64,000 bases of DNA from Pseudomonas fragi. GTDB taxonomy: Bacteria; Pseudomonadota; Gammaproteobacteria; Pseudomonadales; Pseudomonadaceae. The stretch is taken from the NCBI RefSeq assembly GCF_900105835.1, contig NZ_LT629783.1:248001-312000 (forward strand), given 5' to 3'. Positions 1 to 10,780 of the stretch are shown piece by piece (within the stretch, counting starts at the first letter, position 1; every line of letters starts with the position of its first letter). The notes under the pieces are model-generated. The model saw only the letters and a list, made by a program, of their open reading frames with translations. It did no database searches and had not been told where the DNA came from. Both the position numbers and the translations under genes were made by a program.

Positions 1-827
1 TTGAAAAGTATTTCAAGCGTTTTGGCGTGCAGGTCGATTATGTACCTCTGGCCGAGCTGGCTGGCTGGGATGCGGCAATCAAGCCCAACACCAAACTGCT
101 GTTTGTTGAGTCGCCGTCCAACCCCCTGGCCGAGCTGGTTGATATCGCCGCACTGGCAGAAATCGCCCATGCCAAGGGGGCCTTGCTGGTAGTCGACAAC
201 TGCTTCTGCACGCCAGCCTTGCAGCAGCCGCTGAAGCTGGGCGCAGACATCGTGGTGCATTCGGCAACCAAGTTTATCGATGGTCAGGGCCGTTGCATGG
301 GCGGCGTGGTTGCCGGTCGTGGCGAGCTGATGAAAGAAATCGTCGGTTTCCTGCGCACTGCGGGGCCGACCCTGAGCCCGTTCAATGCGTGGATCTTCCT
401 CAAGGGGTTGGAGACCCTCAACCTGCGTATGCGCGCTCACTGCGCCAGTGCCCAGGCCCTGGCCGAGTGGCTGGAGCAGCAGGATGGCGTGGAGAAGGTT
501 CACTACGCCGGCCTCAAGAGCCATCCACAGTACGAATTGGCCCAGCGCCAGCAGCGCGGCTTTGGCGCCGTGGTCAGTTTTGAGGTCAAGGGTGGCAAGG
601 AGGGCGCCTGGCGCTTTATCGATGCCACCCGCCTGATCTCGATCACCGCCAACTTGGGCGACAGCAAAACCACAATTACCCATCCTGCGACCACTTCCCA
701 TGGTCGCCTGGCACCGCAGGAGCGTGAAGCGGCCGGTATTCGTGACAGCCTGATCCGCATTGCCGTGGGTCTGGAAGATGTTGCCGACCTGCAGGCCGAC
801 CTTGCACGAGGCCTGGCTGCGCTGTGA
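1..827 (+). CDS. metZ: O-succinylhomoserine sulfhydrylase, 5'-truncated by window edge
   Basis: This PLP-dependent enzyme of the Cys/Met metabolism family makes homocysteine from O-succinylhomoserine and sulfide in the cytoplasm, for methionine synthesis. The reading frame is already open at base 3, so the start lies outside the window; about 274 codons are visible. The PLP lysine sits in the VHSATKF motif (codon 270-272), followed by the glycine-rich DGQGR stretch. The C-terminal half keeps the family block [21 protein letters not shown], where the serine and asparagine side contacts lie. It shares a 4-base GTGA overlap with the next gene, so the two are probably cotranslated. MetZ rather than cystathionine gamma-synthase is inferred from the Pseudomonas context. 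Confidence 0.9.
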   Translation, partial: EKYFKRFGVQVDYVPLAELAGWDAAIKPNTKLLFVESPSNPLAELVDIAALAEIAHAKGALLVVDNCFCTPALQQPLKLGADIVVHSATKFIDGQGRCMGGVVAGRGELMKEIVGFLRTAGPTLSPFNAWIFLKGLETLNLRMRAHCASAQALAEWLEQQDGVEKVHYAGLKSHPQYELAQRQQRGFGAVVSFEVKGGKEGAWRFIDATRLISITANLGDSKTTITHPATTSHGRLAPQEREAAGIRDSLIRIAVGLEDVADLQADLARGLAAL

Positions 828-1603
828 CCGACTGGATGCTCGAAGCACCGGTTGGCGGTAATGGTCGTGTAGCGCTGGTGACCGGCGCTGCGCGCGGCAT
901 TGGCCTGGGGATTGCGGCCTGGCTGGTCAGTGAAGGCTGGCAAGTGGTGTTGACCGATATTGACCGTGCCCGGGGCGCCAGGGTGGCCAAGGCGCTGGGT
1001 GAAAGTGCCTGGTTTGTGACGATGGATGTATCGGTTGAGGTCGATGTCATCCAGTGTGTCGCCCAGGTGCTGGGGCAGTTCGGCCGCCTCGACGGGCTGG
1101 TGTGCAACGCCGCGATTGCGGATCCGCACAATACGCCCCTCGAAAGCCTCGACCTGCAACACTGGAACCGCGTCCTGGCGGTCAATCTCACCGGGCCGAT
1201 GTTGCTGGCCAAGCATTGCGCGCCGTATCTGCGTGCGCACTGTGGTGCGATCGTTAACCTGGCTTCTACCCGCGCCCGTCAGTCGGAGCCTGATACCGAG
1301 GCTTATGTGGCGAGCAAGGGCGGTTTGCTGGCATTGACCCACGCACTGGCCATCAGCCTTGGCCCGCAGATCAGGGTCAATGCCGTCAGCCCGGGCTGGA
1401 TCGATGCCCGGGATCCCTCTGTGAGGCGTTCAGCTCCGCTGACAGAGGCTGATCATGCCCAGCACCCGGCGGGCCGGGCAGGGGCCGTGGAAGACGTGGC
1501 AGCGATGGTGGCGTGGTTGTTGTCGCGCAATGCTGGTTTTGTCACGGGGCAGGAGTTTGTGGTGGACGGCGGCATGAGCAAGAAGATGATCTACGGCGAG
1601 TAA
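824..1603 (+). CDS. SDR family NAD(P)-dependent oxidoreductase
   Basis: A 259-residue classical short-chain dehydrogenase/reductase, a typical length for the family. The N-terminal cofactor motif [10 protein letters not shown] is at about residues 20-29, an NAA-type motif (VCNAAIAD) near residue 100, and the catalytic pair is Tyr161/Lys165 in YVASK. The C-terminal [11 protein letters not shown] is the usual SDR ending. The GTG start at 824 overlaps the metZ stop by 4 bases, which supports coupling with metZ. The substrate cannot be read from sequence. An Asp (TDID) follows beta-strand 2, which suggests NAD+ rather than NADP+ use; that is an inference from family rules. Confidence 0.9.
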   Translation: MTDWMLEAPVGGNGRVALVTGAARGIGLGIAAWLVSEGWQVVLTDIDRARGARVAKALGESAWFVTMDVSVEVDVIQCVAQVLGQFGRLDGLVCNAAIADPHNTPLESLDLQHWNRVLAVNLTGPMLLAKHCAPYLRAHCGAIVNLASTRARQSEPDTEAYVASKGGLLALTHALAISLGPQIRVNAVSPGWIDARDPSVRRSAPLTEADHAQHPAGRAGAVEDVAAMVAWLLSRNAGFVTGQEFVVDGGMSKKMIYGE

Positions 1604-1651
1604 GGCCAGACCACTATTTTTGCATATTTCGAAAAAAACCCAATCTCGTCC

Positions 1652-1680
1652 TTGACTTAGCTTCGATAGGTGCGTAAATT
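1652..1680 (+). promoter_or_regulatory. sigma70 promoter of the tRNA-Val/Asp/Asp operon
   Basis: A TTGACT -35 box (1652-1657) and a TAAATT -10 box (1675-1680) are separated by 17 bases. A GC-rich TCGCGGCC discriminator follows, as is common for stringently controlled stable-RNA promoters. The first tRNA starts about 22 bases downstream of the -10 box. Confidence 0.75.
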
Positions 1681-1701
1681 TCGCGGCCTCAACGAAGCAA
1701 A

Positions 1702-1777
1702 GGGTGATTAGCTCAGCTGGGAGAGCATCTGCCTTACAAGCAGAGGGTCGGCGGTTCGATCCCGTCATCACCCACCA
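1702..1777 (+). tRNA. tRNA-Val (anticodon TAC)
   Basis: A 76-nt cloverleaf with 7-bp acceptor stem GGGTGAT/ATCACCC, D-arm AGCTCAGCTGGGAGAGC, anticodon stem CTGCC/AGCAG around the loop containing TAC, TTCGATC T-loop and encoded CCA. It is the first tRNA of a three-gene operon. Confidence 0.97.
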
Positions 1778-1832
1778 CTTCTTGAGATTCTCGCAAGAGA
1801 AAGGTCGTTCCGAAAGGAGCTGCCACCGACGC

Positions 1833-1909
1833 GCAGCGGTAGTTCAGTCGGTTAGAATACCGGCCTGTCACGCCGGGGGTCGCGGGTTCGAGTCCCGTCC
1901 GCTGCGCCA
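1833..1909 (+). tRNA. tRNA-Asp (anticodon GTC), copy 1
   Basis: A 77-nt tRNA with acceptor stem GCAGCGG/CCGCTGC, anticodon arm CCGGCCTGTCACGCCGG with GTC, GTTCGAGTC T-loop and encoded CCA. It is identical over its full length to the copy at 2011-2087. Confidence 0.97.
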
Positions 1910-2010
1910 TATTTGTACAAATCAGGTTCGCCTGGTTTGCGATTGAAAAGCACCGAAGCTGTTCAGTCACAGGTTTAAAAGTTTCAAACGGGCGCAAGTC
2001 CGAGCGATAC

Positions 2011-2087
2011 GCAGCGGTAGTTCAGTCGGTTAGAATACCGGCCTGTCACGCCGGGGGTCGCGGGTTCGAGTCCCGTCCGCTGCGCCA
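2011..2087 (+). tRNA. tRNA-Asp (anticodon GTC), copy 2
   Basis: A 77-nt tRNA identical to the copy at 1833-1909, with encoded CCA. The two copies are 101 bases apart and both are followed by ATATTTG, so the duplication extends slightly past the tRNA. The operon terminator follows about 40 bases later. Confidence 0.97.
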
Positions 2088-2126
2088 TATTTGCTCCAGA
2101 GCCCTTGAACTCTCTGGAACTACAAA

Positions 2127-2153
2127 GAAAGCGACCTTAGGGTCGCTTTTTTT
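2127..2153 (+). terminator. Rho-independent terminator of the tRNA operon
   Basis: The hairpin GCGACC-TTAG-GGTCGC (2131-2146) is preceded by AAAGAAA and followed by seven T residues. It is a canonical intrinsic terminator placed just after the second tRNA-Asp. Confidence 0.9.
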
Positions 2154-2189
2154 GTGCCCGGGATTTGGCTCGGGATGCTGCAAAAACTC

Positions 2190-2277
2190 TGTAGGAGCTG
2201 GCTTGCCTGCGATACACGCGGCGCGGTGCTTCTGATGGATCGCGCTGATGCCATCGCGAGCAAGCCCGCTCCCACAG
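2190..2277. repeat. REP doublet (REPIN), left arm diverged
   Basis: Two inverted REP units. The left unit (GTAGGAGCTGGCTTGCC) is diverged and the right unit (CGCGAGCAAGCCCGCTCCCACA) is consensus, with about 45 bases between them. It belongs to the same family as the doublets at 14406, 23504, 25188 and 41033. Confidence 0.85.
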
Positions 2278-2375
2278 GCTCTGCGCAGTTTAACGGGGGA
2301 TGAGCCAATCAAACCCACGCAAAAAACACCACTTGATGCACAATACGTCCCGTACCGTTCTCTTCAGGATCTTCA

Positions 2376-3209
2376 ATGCTTATGTCATTTCCCGTGCGTG
2401 CCGTTGTAGTCGCCCTCGTGCTGGCTGGTCTCGCAGGTTGTTCGTCGAAGAAAACAGCCATCTATGAACATGAAAACTTCGATGACTCCGGTACGTTCTC
2501 GCGCAATTACCCGGTGACCGACAAGTCAGCCTGCGAAGCAGCACGCCGCGCCTTGCTCAGCCAGGGCTATATCATCACCAGCAACGACCCAAAGATGATC
2601 AGCGGCCACAAGAGCTTCCAGCAAACCGGCGAAAGCCATCTGGAAATCAGCTTCAACATTGTGTGTGCTGACGATGGCGGTTCTGAGCATCACGCCACCA
2701 TGTTCGCTAACGCGCTGCAGGACCGATACGCACTGAAGAAAGTCAACAACTCTGCCAGCCTGGGTGTCGGTGTACTGGGTTCGGTGTCGATGCCGATTGG
2801 TTCGACCGATGACTCGATGGTCAAGGTCGCCAGCGAGACGGTGTCTTCGGCGCAGTTCTATGACCGTTTCTTTGGCCTGGTGGAAGTGTTCCTGCCTAAG
2901 CCCAAGGAAGAAAAGAAAGCGCAGCACGCCCCGCAACAACCCAAGCCTGAACTGGGGGTGCCGGAACCCGCGCCGGTGAAGGCTGAAGTCGTTGTGCCTG
3001 CAGCTGTGCCGGTTATCGTGCCCGAGCCAGTGGTGGCGCCAGTCAGCGAGCCGGTGGTGCCACCGGCAACCGTTGAGCCTGTGCTGCCTGTTGAGGTGCC
3101 TGTAACGGTGCCAGCAGTTGTGGCACCGGTCACGCCTGTGGTCGAGCCTGCAGCCGAGCCTGCCATCACCCCCGTACCTGCCGCCGTAGAGCCCTCCACC
3201 GTTCAATAA
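2376..3209 (+). CDS. DUF2242 family lipoprotein with Pro/Val/Glu-rich tail
   Basis: A 277-residue predicted lipoprotein. The signal peptide ends in the lipobox LAGC with lipidated Cys22; a Ser follows the Cys, so there is no Asp+2 inner-membrane retention signal. Residues 30-170 match my recollection of the DUF2242 family (ENFDDSGTFSRNYP, SACEAARRALLSQGY). From about residue 175 the chain is low-complexity, with repeated VPEPV/VAPV/VPVTVPA units, which may act as a cell-wall-spanning spacer. An AGGA box 6 bases before the ATG at 2376 supports this start; a second ATG lies two codons downstream. The function is unknown and no partner gene is evident. Confidence 0.85.
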   Translation: MLMSFPVRAVVVALVLAGLAGCSSKKTAIYEHENFDDSGTFSRNYPVTDKSACEAARRALLSQGYIITSNDPKMISGHKSFQQTGESHLEISFNIVCADDGGSEHHATMFANALQDRYALKKVNNSASLGVGVLGSVSMPIGSTDDSMVKVASETVSSAQFYDRFFGLVEVFLPKPKEEKKAQHAPQQPKPELGVPEPAPVKAEVVVPAAVPVIVPEPVVAPVSEPVVPPATVEPVLPVEVPVTVPAVVAPVTPVVEPAAEPAITPVPAAVEPSTVQ

Positions 3210-3344
3210 CTGTGCAGTAAATCTCAAAAGCTCTGCTACGTTTATCAATGGGTATTGACAGTGCGCGCGAAGGTGTCATTTTTCCTTCATGCGGGCACTT
3301 TATGCTCAGGCATGACTTAACACAGACTGAAAAGGGATGCTGCA

Positions 3345-3431
3345 ATGGACGACTATCAGGAAGAGCTGCTTGAGTACCAGGCCTTTGAACTGGACCCGCT
3401 GGACCCTGCCGATGACGCGACAGAGCTTTGA
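3345..3431 (+). CDS. 28-residue acidic conserved small protein
   Basis: A short gene encoding MDDYQEELLEYQAFELDPLD followed by PADDATEL. It has a good Shine-Dalgarno (AAGGGA) about 8 bases before the ATG at 3345 and stops with TGA at 3429-3431. About a third of its residues are Asp or Glu and it has no Lys or Arg, so it is strongly acidic. I recall near-identical small ORFs in other Pseudomonas genomes, but no search was done. It ends 13 bases before the convergent AraC gene. The function is unknown. Confidence 0.6.
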   Translation: MDDYQEELLEYQAFELDPLDPADDATEL

Positions 3432-3444
3432 GCCCTGCATCGCT

Positions 3445-4485
3445 TCAGGCAGATTGGCGCTGACGCCGCCGGTACTCCCCCGGCGTCTGCGCATTCCAGC
3501 GCTTGAAGGCCCGCTGAAACGCCTCGGCTGAGGCAAACCCCAACAAGTAAGCGATTTCGCCGAAGGCCAGCTCCGTATCGCGGATATAGGTCATGGCGAG
3601 GTCGCGTCGTGTGTCATTGAGAATGGCGCGAAACTGCGTGCCTTCTTCTGTCAGCTTGCGGCGCAGGGTCCAGGTTGGCAGCTTCAGGCGTGCCGCCACT
3701 TCTTCCAGGTCGGGTTCGCGACCGCCATTGAGCAAAGGCCCCAGCAATTGCGTGATGCGCTCGCGCAGGCTGCGGGTACGGGTCAGTTGCTCCAGTTCCC
3801 GTTCGCACAATTGCAGCAGGTACGCCCAGGTGCTGGGGCAGTGCTGGGGGTTACGCAGGTCGAGGGTGGCGTGATTGAGGCGCAGCTGATTGGTGTCGGC
3901 GCGAAAGTGGATTGCGGCACTGCCCAGCTCGCTGTAGTGCTGCGCGTAATCCGGCTCGCTGAATTCAATATCGATCTGTTCGCAGCTCAAGGGTTGCGCC
4001 GCGACCGTTGACAGGTGCTGCAACCAGCCAGCGATGATCGAGTCCACCACAAAGCGGTTGTAGGCGTTGTACGGGCTGATGGAGTAAAACCGCAGCCAGG
4101 CGCCCCGGGCGTCTTCGTGCAGGCTCGATTGCCCGCGGTAGTTGGAGCCGTACAAGGGCTCGAAGCGGATCAGAGTGCGTGCCGCTTCGCGCACGGTGGG
4201 GGCCTCGGCTGCGGTAACCCCGGCCAGCCCCACCTGGCTCAGGCGGCTAAGCTGGCCCATGCGCAGGCCCAGGGCCGGGTTGCCGGTCAGGGCAATCGCG
4301 GCGTGGCCCAGGCGCATATAGCGGGGGATCGACAGGCGTGCCAGCGGCTGGGCCAGACGGGCCGGGTCCAGGCCAAACTGTTCGAGCAGGGGGGCCGGGT
4401 CGTGGGCGCAACTGCGTACGGCGTCAGCCAGGGCCTGGACAAAGCCGACCGAAAGATCGCCCAGACGCATCGGCAGCGGCTTCAT
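3445..4485 (-). CDS. AraC family transcriptional regulator
   Basis: A 346-residue regulator. Residues about 15-200 resemble the AraC-type arabinose-binding/dimerisation domain found in OruR- and ArgR-like Pseudomonas regulators. The C-terminal 100 residues form the double helix-turn-helix, with the second helix region EIAYLLGFASAEAFQRAFK followed by the signature WNAQTPGEYRR. It starts 4 bases after the stop of the nitrilase-fold gene, so both are probably one transcript. Divergent fadH suggests that this regulator might act on fatty-acid-linked genes, but the effector is not readable. Confidence 0.9.
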   Translation of the reverse strand: MKPLPMRLGDLSVGFVQALADAVRSCAHDPAPLLEQFGLDPARLAQPLARLSIPRYMRLGHAAIALTGNPALGLRMGQLSRLSQVGLAGVTAAEAPTVREAARTLIRFEPLYGSNYRGQSSLHEDARGAWLRFYSISPYNAYNRFVVDSIIAGWLQHLSTVAAQPLSCEQIDIEFSEPDYAQHYSELGSAAIHFRADTNQLRLNHATLDLRNPQHCPSTWAYLLQLCERELEQLTRTRSLRERITQLLGPLLNGGREPDLEEVAARLKLPTWTLRRKLTEEGTQFRAILNDTRRDLAMTYIRDTELAFGEIAYLLGFASAEAFQRAFKRWNAQTPGEYRRRQRQSA

Positions 4486-4489
4486 GGCA

Positions 4490-5620
4490 TTACAACCAGA
4501 GATTGAGCAACCGGGCGCCGCTCACCGGCTGGTCCGGGCTGGTCTGGCCGTTGCGGCTGATAAAGCCCTGGCCGGTGCTGTGCTTGTCCCAGAACTTGCC
4601 GCGCAGGAACACGGTCATGCCCGCTTCGGCGGTGCTGCTGGGCAGGCTGCTGATCAGGGTCAGGCGATGCCAGGCATCGCCTTCGGTCACTTCGCCGGGC
4701 TTGAGGCTGATTTCGCTGGGTGTCGATACGCTTTTATAGCCGCCCCAGGGCTTGTCCCAAGTGGTCTTGCCGACGATAAACGCTGGCACGGCTATCAATT
4801 GCACACCTTTTTCGTTGAGGGTGCGGTAGTTCTCGGGGTACCAGCTGTCGCTGCCGATCAGGATGCCCAGGCGCCCGGCCGGGGTATCCACCACATTCAA
4901 CTCATGGTCGGGGCCTGGCTGGATATAGCTTTGCTCTTCATAGGTGGGCAGTAACTGAAGCTGGGGTTTGCCGAGCGCTGCGCCGGTGCGGTCAAACACC
5001 ACGCTGCTGTTGTACAGCGGGCCGCTGCCGGGTAGCAGTTTGCCGTTTTCGATACGCGGCTCGGGCAGGGCAATGCTACCGGCCACCAGGGTCACGCCAA
5101 ACTCTTTGGCCAGGCCACCGAACAGCGTCTGGTAATCAGCGGCCATGCTGGAGGCCTTCATGCGCAGGTGGGCATCGTTGGTCCGGCTTTCGCCGTCGGC
5201 CCGTAACCAGGCACCGGCGAAGGCCAAGGGGTTGCTGATGGCCAGCCAGTGCATGGCTTCATTGAGGTTGGCCGCCTGGTACAGCTGGCTTTTTTCGCCA
5301 CGGAACATCAGCCACGAGCCGATATGTTCCGGCAGTACCACCACGGTTTTGTCGTTGATCAGGCCGGCGTCGCGGGCGCTGTTGAGGTACGCCGCGAGCT
5401 TGAGGTGAACCAGTGCCAGGCTTTGATAATCCCGTGGTGACAGATCGGGTTCGATGCCCAGCAGGTTGCCACGGTCGTTATTGACGCCGTCGTTGATGGC
5501 CAGCTCGATACGCAGGTCAGACAGGTAGTGGCCAACGTCCCTTTGCGTGGTCCACCAGGCATAGCTGCCGGCAGCGGCGAGAAGGGCAATCAGTAAGGTG
5601 CAGCCAATGAGTTTGCGCAT
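4490..5620 (-). CDS. Nitrilase-superfamily protein lacking the catalytic cysteine
   Basis: A 376-residue protein with an N-terminal membrane anchor or signal segment (residues 3-23, IGCTLLIALLAAAGSYAWW) followed by a carbon-nitrogen hydrolase fold. Of the Glu-Lys-Cys triad, Glu98 (VVVLPEHIG) and Lys218 (LGKPQ) are visible. In the block that normally reads LIC-x-D, this protein reads LGILIGSDSWYPE, so the nucleophile position is Gly256 (codon GCC complement at 4853-4855). It may be a pseudoenzyme or use another residue. It is the first gene of a probable two-gene operon with the AraC regulator at 3445 and diverges from fadH. A periplasmic location is inferred. Confidence 0.8.
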   Translation of the reverse strand: MRKLIGCTLLIALLAAAGSYAWWTTQRDVGHYLSDLRIELAINDGVNNDRGNLLGIEPDLSPRDYQSLALVHLKLAAYLNSARDAGLINDKTVVVLPEHIGSWLMFRGEKSQLYQAANLNEAMHWLAISNPLAFAGAWLRADGESRTNDAHLRMKASSMAADYQTLFGGLAKEFGVTLVAGSIALPEPRIENGKLLPGSGPLYNSSVVFDRTGAALGKPQLQLLPTYEEQSYIQPGPDHELNVVDTPAGRLGILIGSDSWYPENYRTLNEKGVQLIAVPAFIVGKTTWDKPWGGYKSVSTPSEISLKPGEVTEGDAWHRLTLISSLPSSTAEAGMTVFLRGKFWDKHSTGQGFISRNGQTSPDQPVSGARLLNLWL

Positions 5621-5806
5621 AGAGATAGAGCGGACAGCTTTCAGCGGAATTCGGCCTCTAGGGTAGGTGGCGCGCGCCGGCTTGCCAAGGGGTGCTGCGC
5701 ATTAGGGTTAATAATTTGTAACTTTGGGTCATTGAGTGGGGCCGGTTGAGTCTTTACTGTGCCTCACATCAACGACGGGAGCCGCAGAGCATCCCGCGTT
5801 CCGTGA

Positions 5807-7867
<2,061 letters not shown>

Positions 7868-7883
7868 AGCGCCCTCACCCTAA

Positions 7884-7970
7884 CCCTCTCCCTGAGGGAG
7901 AGGGGACTAAAAGCAAAAGCAGCTATTCGCAACGTCACAAATCATTCCCTTCACCCTCTGGGTGAGGGAC
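7884..7970. repeat. Pair of hairpins between convergent genes
   Basis: CCCTCTCCC-TGA-GGGAGAGGGG (from 7884) and TCACCC-TCT-GGGTGA (about 7951-7965) fill the gap between fadH and the convergent ABC ATPase gene. The flanking text CCCTCACCCTAACCCTCTCCC is a dispersed repeat I recognise from many proteobacteria. The second hairpin has only a short T-rich tail (TTTGTTCTT), so terminator function is possible but not clear. Confidence 0.55.
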
Positions 7971-7977
7971 TTTGTTC

Positions 7978-8763
7978 TTAATGCACGATCTGCGCTAAAA
8001 ACGCCTTGGCCCGTGGGCTTTTCGGGGCGTTGAAAAACTCTTCGGGTGGCGAGTCCTCGATCACCATGCCGCCATCCAGGAACAACACCCGCTCCGCCAC
8101 CTGCCGGGCAAAGCCCATTTCATGGGTCACGCACAACATGGTCATGCCACTGCCGGCCAGGTTGACCATCACGTCCAGCACTTCGCTGACCATTTCCGGA
8201 TCCAGTGCCGAAGTCGGCTCATCGAACAGCATGATTTTCGGTTCCATGCACAACGCCCGGGCAATGGCCACACGCTGCTGCTGGCCGCCGGACAACTGGC
8301 TCGGGTATTTATCAGCCTGGCTGGCAATGCCGACCTTGGTCAAAAAATGCTGGGCCAGTTCAATGGCTTTTTTGCGCGACAAACCGCGCACCGACATCGG
8401 CGCCAGGATGCAGTTGTCCAGCACACTCATATGCGGGAACAGGTTGAAATGCTGAAACACCATGCCGATTTCACTGCGCACCTTGCTCGCCTCGCGGGTA
8501 GGCAGCGACAGGTCGGTGTCGTTGATCAGGATGCGCCCCTGCTCGGCGATTTCAAGGCGGTTGATGCAGCGGATCAGCGTCGACTTGCCGGAGCCGGACG
8601 GGCCGCACAGCACGATGCGTTCGCCTTCGCGCACTTTCAGGTCGATGCCCTTGAGTACATGAAAAGCGCTGTAGTACTTGTTCAGCCCGGCGATATCCAC
8701 GACTACCTTGCGGGTGTCAGTGACTGGCGACACGGGGTGTACGTAAGCAGGTTGTGCAAGCAT
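7978..8763 (-). CDS. Polar amino-acid ABC transporter ATP-binding protein
   Basis: A 261-residue ATPase of the HisP/GlnQ type that powers amino-acid uptake. It shows Walker [11 protein letters not shown]-loop [11 protein letters not shown], signature LSGGQQQR, Walker [13 protein letters not shown] and switch His (CVTHEMGFA), all in the expected order. There is a 20-residue N-terminal extension before the usual start of the fold. It is the last gene of the rpiR-binding protein-permease-permease-amaD-ATPase operon, 16 bases after amaD. A D-lysine-type substrate is inferred only from these neighbours. Confidence 0.93.
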   Translation of the reverse strand: MLAQPAYVHPVSPVTDTRKVVVDIAGLNKYYSAFHVLKGIDLKVREGERIVLCGPSGSGKSTLIRCINRLEIAEQGRILINDTDLSLPTREASKVRSEIGMVFQHFNLFPHMSVLDNCILAPMSVRGLSRKKAIELAQHFLTKVGIASQADKYPSQLSGGQQQRVAIARALCMEPKIMLFDEPTSALDPEMVSEVLDVMVNLAGSGMTMLCVTHEMGFARQVAERVLFLDGGMVIEDSPPEEFFNAPKSPRAKAFLAQIVH

Positions 8764-8779
8764 GGTGTGTCTCCAGTAA

Positions 8780-10021
8780 TCAGTGAAAACGCTCGGCGCT
8801 GTAGGGCGCAGGGTCGGTGAAGGGTTTTTCCCCGGTCATCATTTCGGCCAGCAGGCGCCCGCTCACCGGGCCCAGGGTCAGGCCATGGTGGGCGTGGCCA
8901 AAGTTGAACCACAGGCCTTTGTGGCGGCTGCCAGGGCCAATCACCGGGCACATGTCCGGCAGGCACGGGCGCCGGCCCAGCCAGGGTTCGGCATCCACGC
9001 GCTCACCCAGCGGGTACAGGCGTTGGGCGCGTTCTTCGCAGCGGCGCAGCTGGATTTCATTGATCGGGTCATCGCTGTCGGCAAATTCGATCCCGGTGGT
9101 CAGGCGAATGCCTCCGACCATCGGTGCCAGTACATAACCGCCCACCGAATCGAGAATCGGGTGCTGCATGGTCTGGCCGTCTTTGGCGGCGTAGTGCATG
9201 TGGTAACCGCGCTTGATCGCCAGGGGAATGCGATAACCCAGGGGTTCGAAAATCGCCCGCGCTTGCGGGCCGAGGGCAACCACTACTTCATTACCGACGA
9301 TCAGGCCCTTCTGGCTTTCGACCTGCCATTGCCCGGCGGTAGCTCGCAGGCTGGTGGCATCGCCTGTGACAAAGGTGCCGCCACGCTTTACAAACAGTTC
9401 GGCATAACCACGGGTCAGGCCGCCGGGATCGCTGACGGTCTTGGGGTCAAGCCAGTGGATGCCGCCGATCACATCGGTATGCAGGCCCGGCTCCAGGGCG
9501 TGCACCTGCTGCTCGCCCAGCACCCGGTAGTTGAGTTTGTACTCGCCCAGGGCTGCGGCATCGCGCTGGGCCTTGTCGAAGTCGGCCGGGGTGCGATAGA
9601 CCTCGATCCAGCCGCTGTCATCTATCAGCGCCGTGACGCCGGCCGGTTCGGCCAGCAGGTCGTGTTCGCTGACGCATTTTTCAATCAGCGGCAGCATGGC
9701 GCGGGTGGCCTTGGCCAGCTCCTTGGGCGCGGATTGCTGCCAGTACTTCAACAGCCACGGCCCGGCCTTGGGCAGGTGCTTGAGGCTGTAGCGCACGTCC
9801 GATTGCTGGTTGAGGCCATAGCGCAGCAGGCGCGAGATCTCCCGCGGGAACGAGTAGGGGATGACGCTGGCGCGCTCGATCAGCCCGGCATTGCCGTGGC
9901 TGGTGCCGCTGCCCGGCATTGCGCGGTCAAGCAGCACCACGCTGCGCCCGCGGGCCTGGAGTTGCAACGCTGTACTGACGCCGACAATGCCGGCGCCCAG
10001 AACGATAGTGTCGCAGTGCAT
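8780..10021 (-). CDS. amaD: D-amino-acid dehydrogenase/oxidase, AmaD-like
   Basis: A 413-residue FAD oxidoreductase of the DAO/DadA family. The N-terminal Rossmann motif is [14 protein letters not shown], followed by a second flavin contact ([16 protein letters not shown]); the C-terminal [20 protein letters not shown] closes the FAD site. It should deaminate a D-amino acid to its keto acid at the membrane or in the cytoplasm. The ATG at 10021 has an AAGGA site 7 bases upstream, better than the TTG two codons earlier. The gene order with RpiR, ABC genes and a divergent DpkA-like reductase matches, as I recall it, the P. putida amaD-dpkA D-lysine cluster. A different basic D-amino acid is the main alternative. 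Confidence 0.8.
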   Translation of the reverse strand: MHCDTIVLGAGIVGVSTALQLQARGRSVVLLDRAMPGSGTSHGNAGLIERASVIPYSFPREISRLLRYGLNQQSDVRYSLKHLPKAGPWLLKYWQQSAPKELAKATRAMLPLIEKCVSEHDLLAEPAGVTALIDDSGWIEVYRTPADFDKAQRDAAALGEYKLNYRVLGEQQVHALEPGLHTDVIGGIHWLDPKTVSDPGGLTRGYAELFVKRGGTFVTGDATSLRATAGQWQVESQKGLIVGNEVVVALGPQARAIFEPLGYRIPLAIKRGYHMHYAAKDGQTMQHPILDSVGGYVLAPMVGGIRLTTGIEFADSDDPINEIQLRRCEERAQRLYPLGERVDAEPWLGRRPCLPDMCPVIGPGSRHKGLWFNFGHAHHGLTLGPVSGRLLAEMMTGEKPFTDPAPYSAERFH

Positions 10022-10069
10022 AAACAAATCCTTAAAACAGGGGCCGTGTTCGCAGCCCGGACAATGGGC

Positions 10070-10780
10070 TTACTGCAAGTGACGGCCGAGGCGGCCTTCG
10101 ATCAGCTTCAGGCTGCGGCGCACCACTTCCACGATCAGCAGGTAGAGCACGGCGGCCCACAGGTAGACCTGGAAGTCGAAACTGCGCGAGAACGCCATCT
10201 TGGTCACGCCCATCAGGTCGTATATGGTCACCAGCGAGGCAATCGCACTGGCCTTGATCATCAGGATCAGCTCGTTGCCCAGCGGGCCGATGGCCACCAG
10301 CAGCGATTGCGGCAGGATGATTTTGCGAAAGGCGGTCCAGCGCGACAGGTTCAGGGCCTTGCAGGCTTCACGCTGGCCCTGGGCCACGGAGAGGATGCTG
10401 CCGCGCAGGATCTCGGCCTGATACGCCGCCGTGTTGAGGGTAAAGGCCAGCAGGGTGCAGAACCACGCATCGCGGAAAAACCACCACAGCCCAACGTCCT
10501 GCCAGAAGCCCTTGAATGAGCCCAGGCCGTAGTAGAGCAAAAACAGTTGTGCCAGCAGCGGCGAGCCGCGAAAGAAATACACATAGGCGCCGGTGAAGCT
10601 GCGCAAGAAACGGTTGCTGGACAAACGCCCCAGGGCGATCAGCAAGCCCAGCAAGGCGCCGAGGGTGAAGGAAATCGCCACCAGCTTGCCCGTGACCAGC
10701 AGCCCGTCGATAAAGCGCGGGCCGTAGCGTTCCAGCAAATCGGGGTTGAGAAACATGTTTTGCAGGTCCGCCAGGCTCAT
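10070..10780 (-). CDS. Amino-acid ABC transporter permease (second subunit)
   Basis: A 236-residue HisM/GlnP-type permease with about five hydrophobic segments. The inner-membrane protein carries the EAA loop that docks the ATPase (QREACKALNLSRWTAFRKIILPQ). The N-terminal GLLVTGKLVAISFTLGALLG is the usual first membrane segment of this family. Its start overlaps the stop of the partner permease by 4 bases (10777-10780), so the two are translated together and presumably form the heterodimeric pore. Confidence 0.93.
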   Translation of the reverse strand: MSLADLQNMFLNPDLLERYGPRFIDGLLVTGKLVAISFTLGALLGLLIALGRLSSNRFLRSFTGAYVYFFRGSPLLAQLFLLYYGLGSFKGFWQDVGLWWFFRDAWFCTLLAFTLNTAAYQAEILRGSILSVAQGQREACKALNLSRWTAFRKIILPQSLLVAIGPLGNELILMIKASAIASLVTIYDLMGVTKMAFSRSFDFQVYLWAAVLYLLIVEVVRRSLKLIEGRLGRHLQ

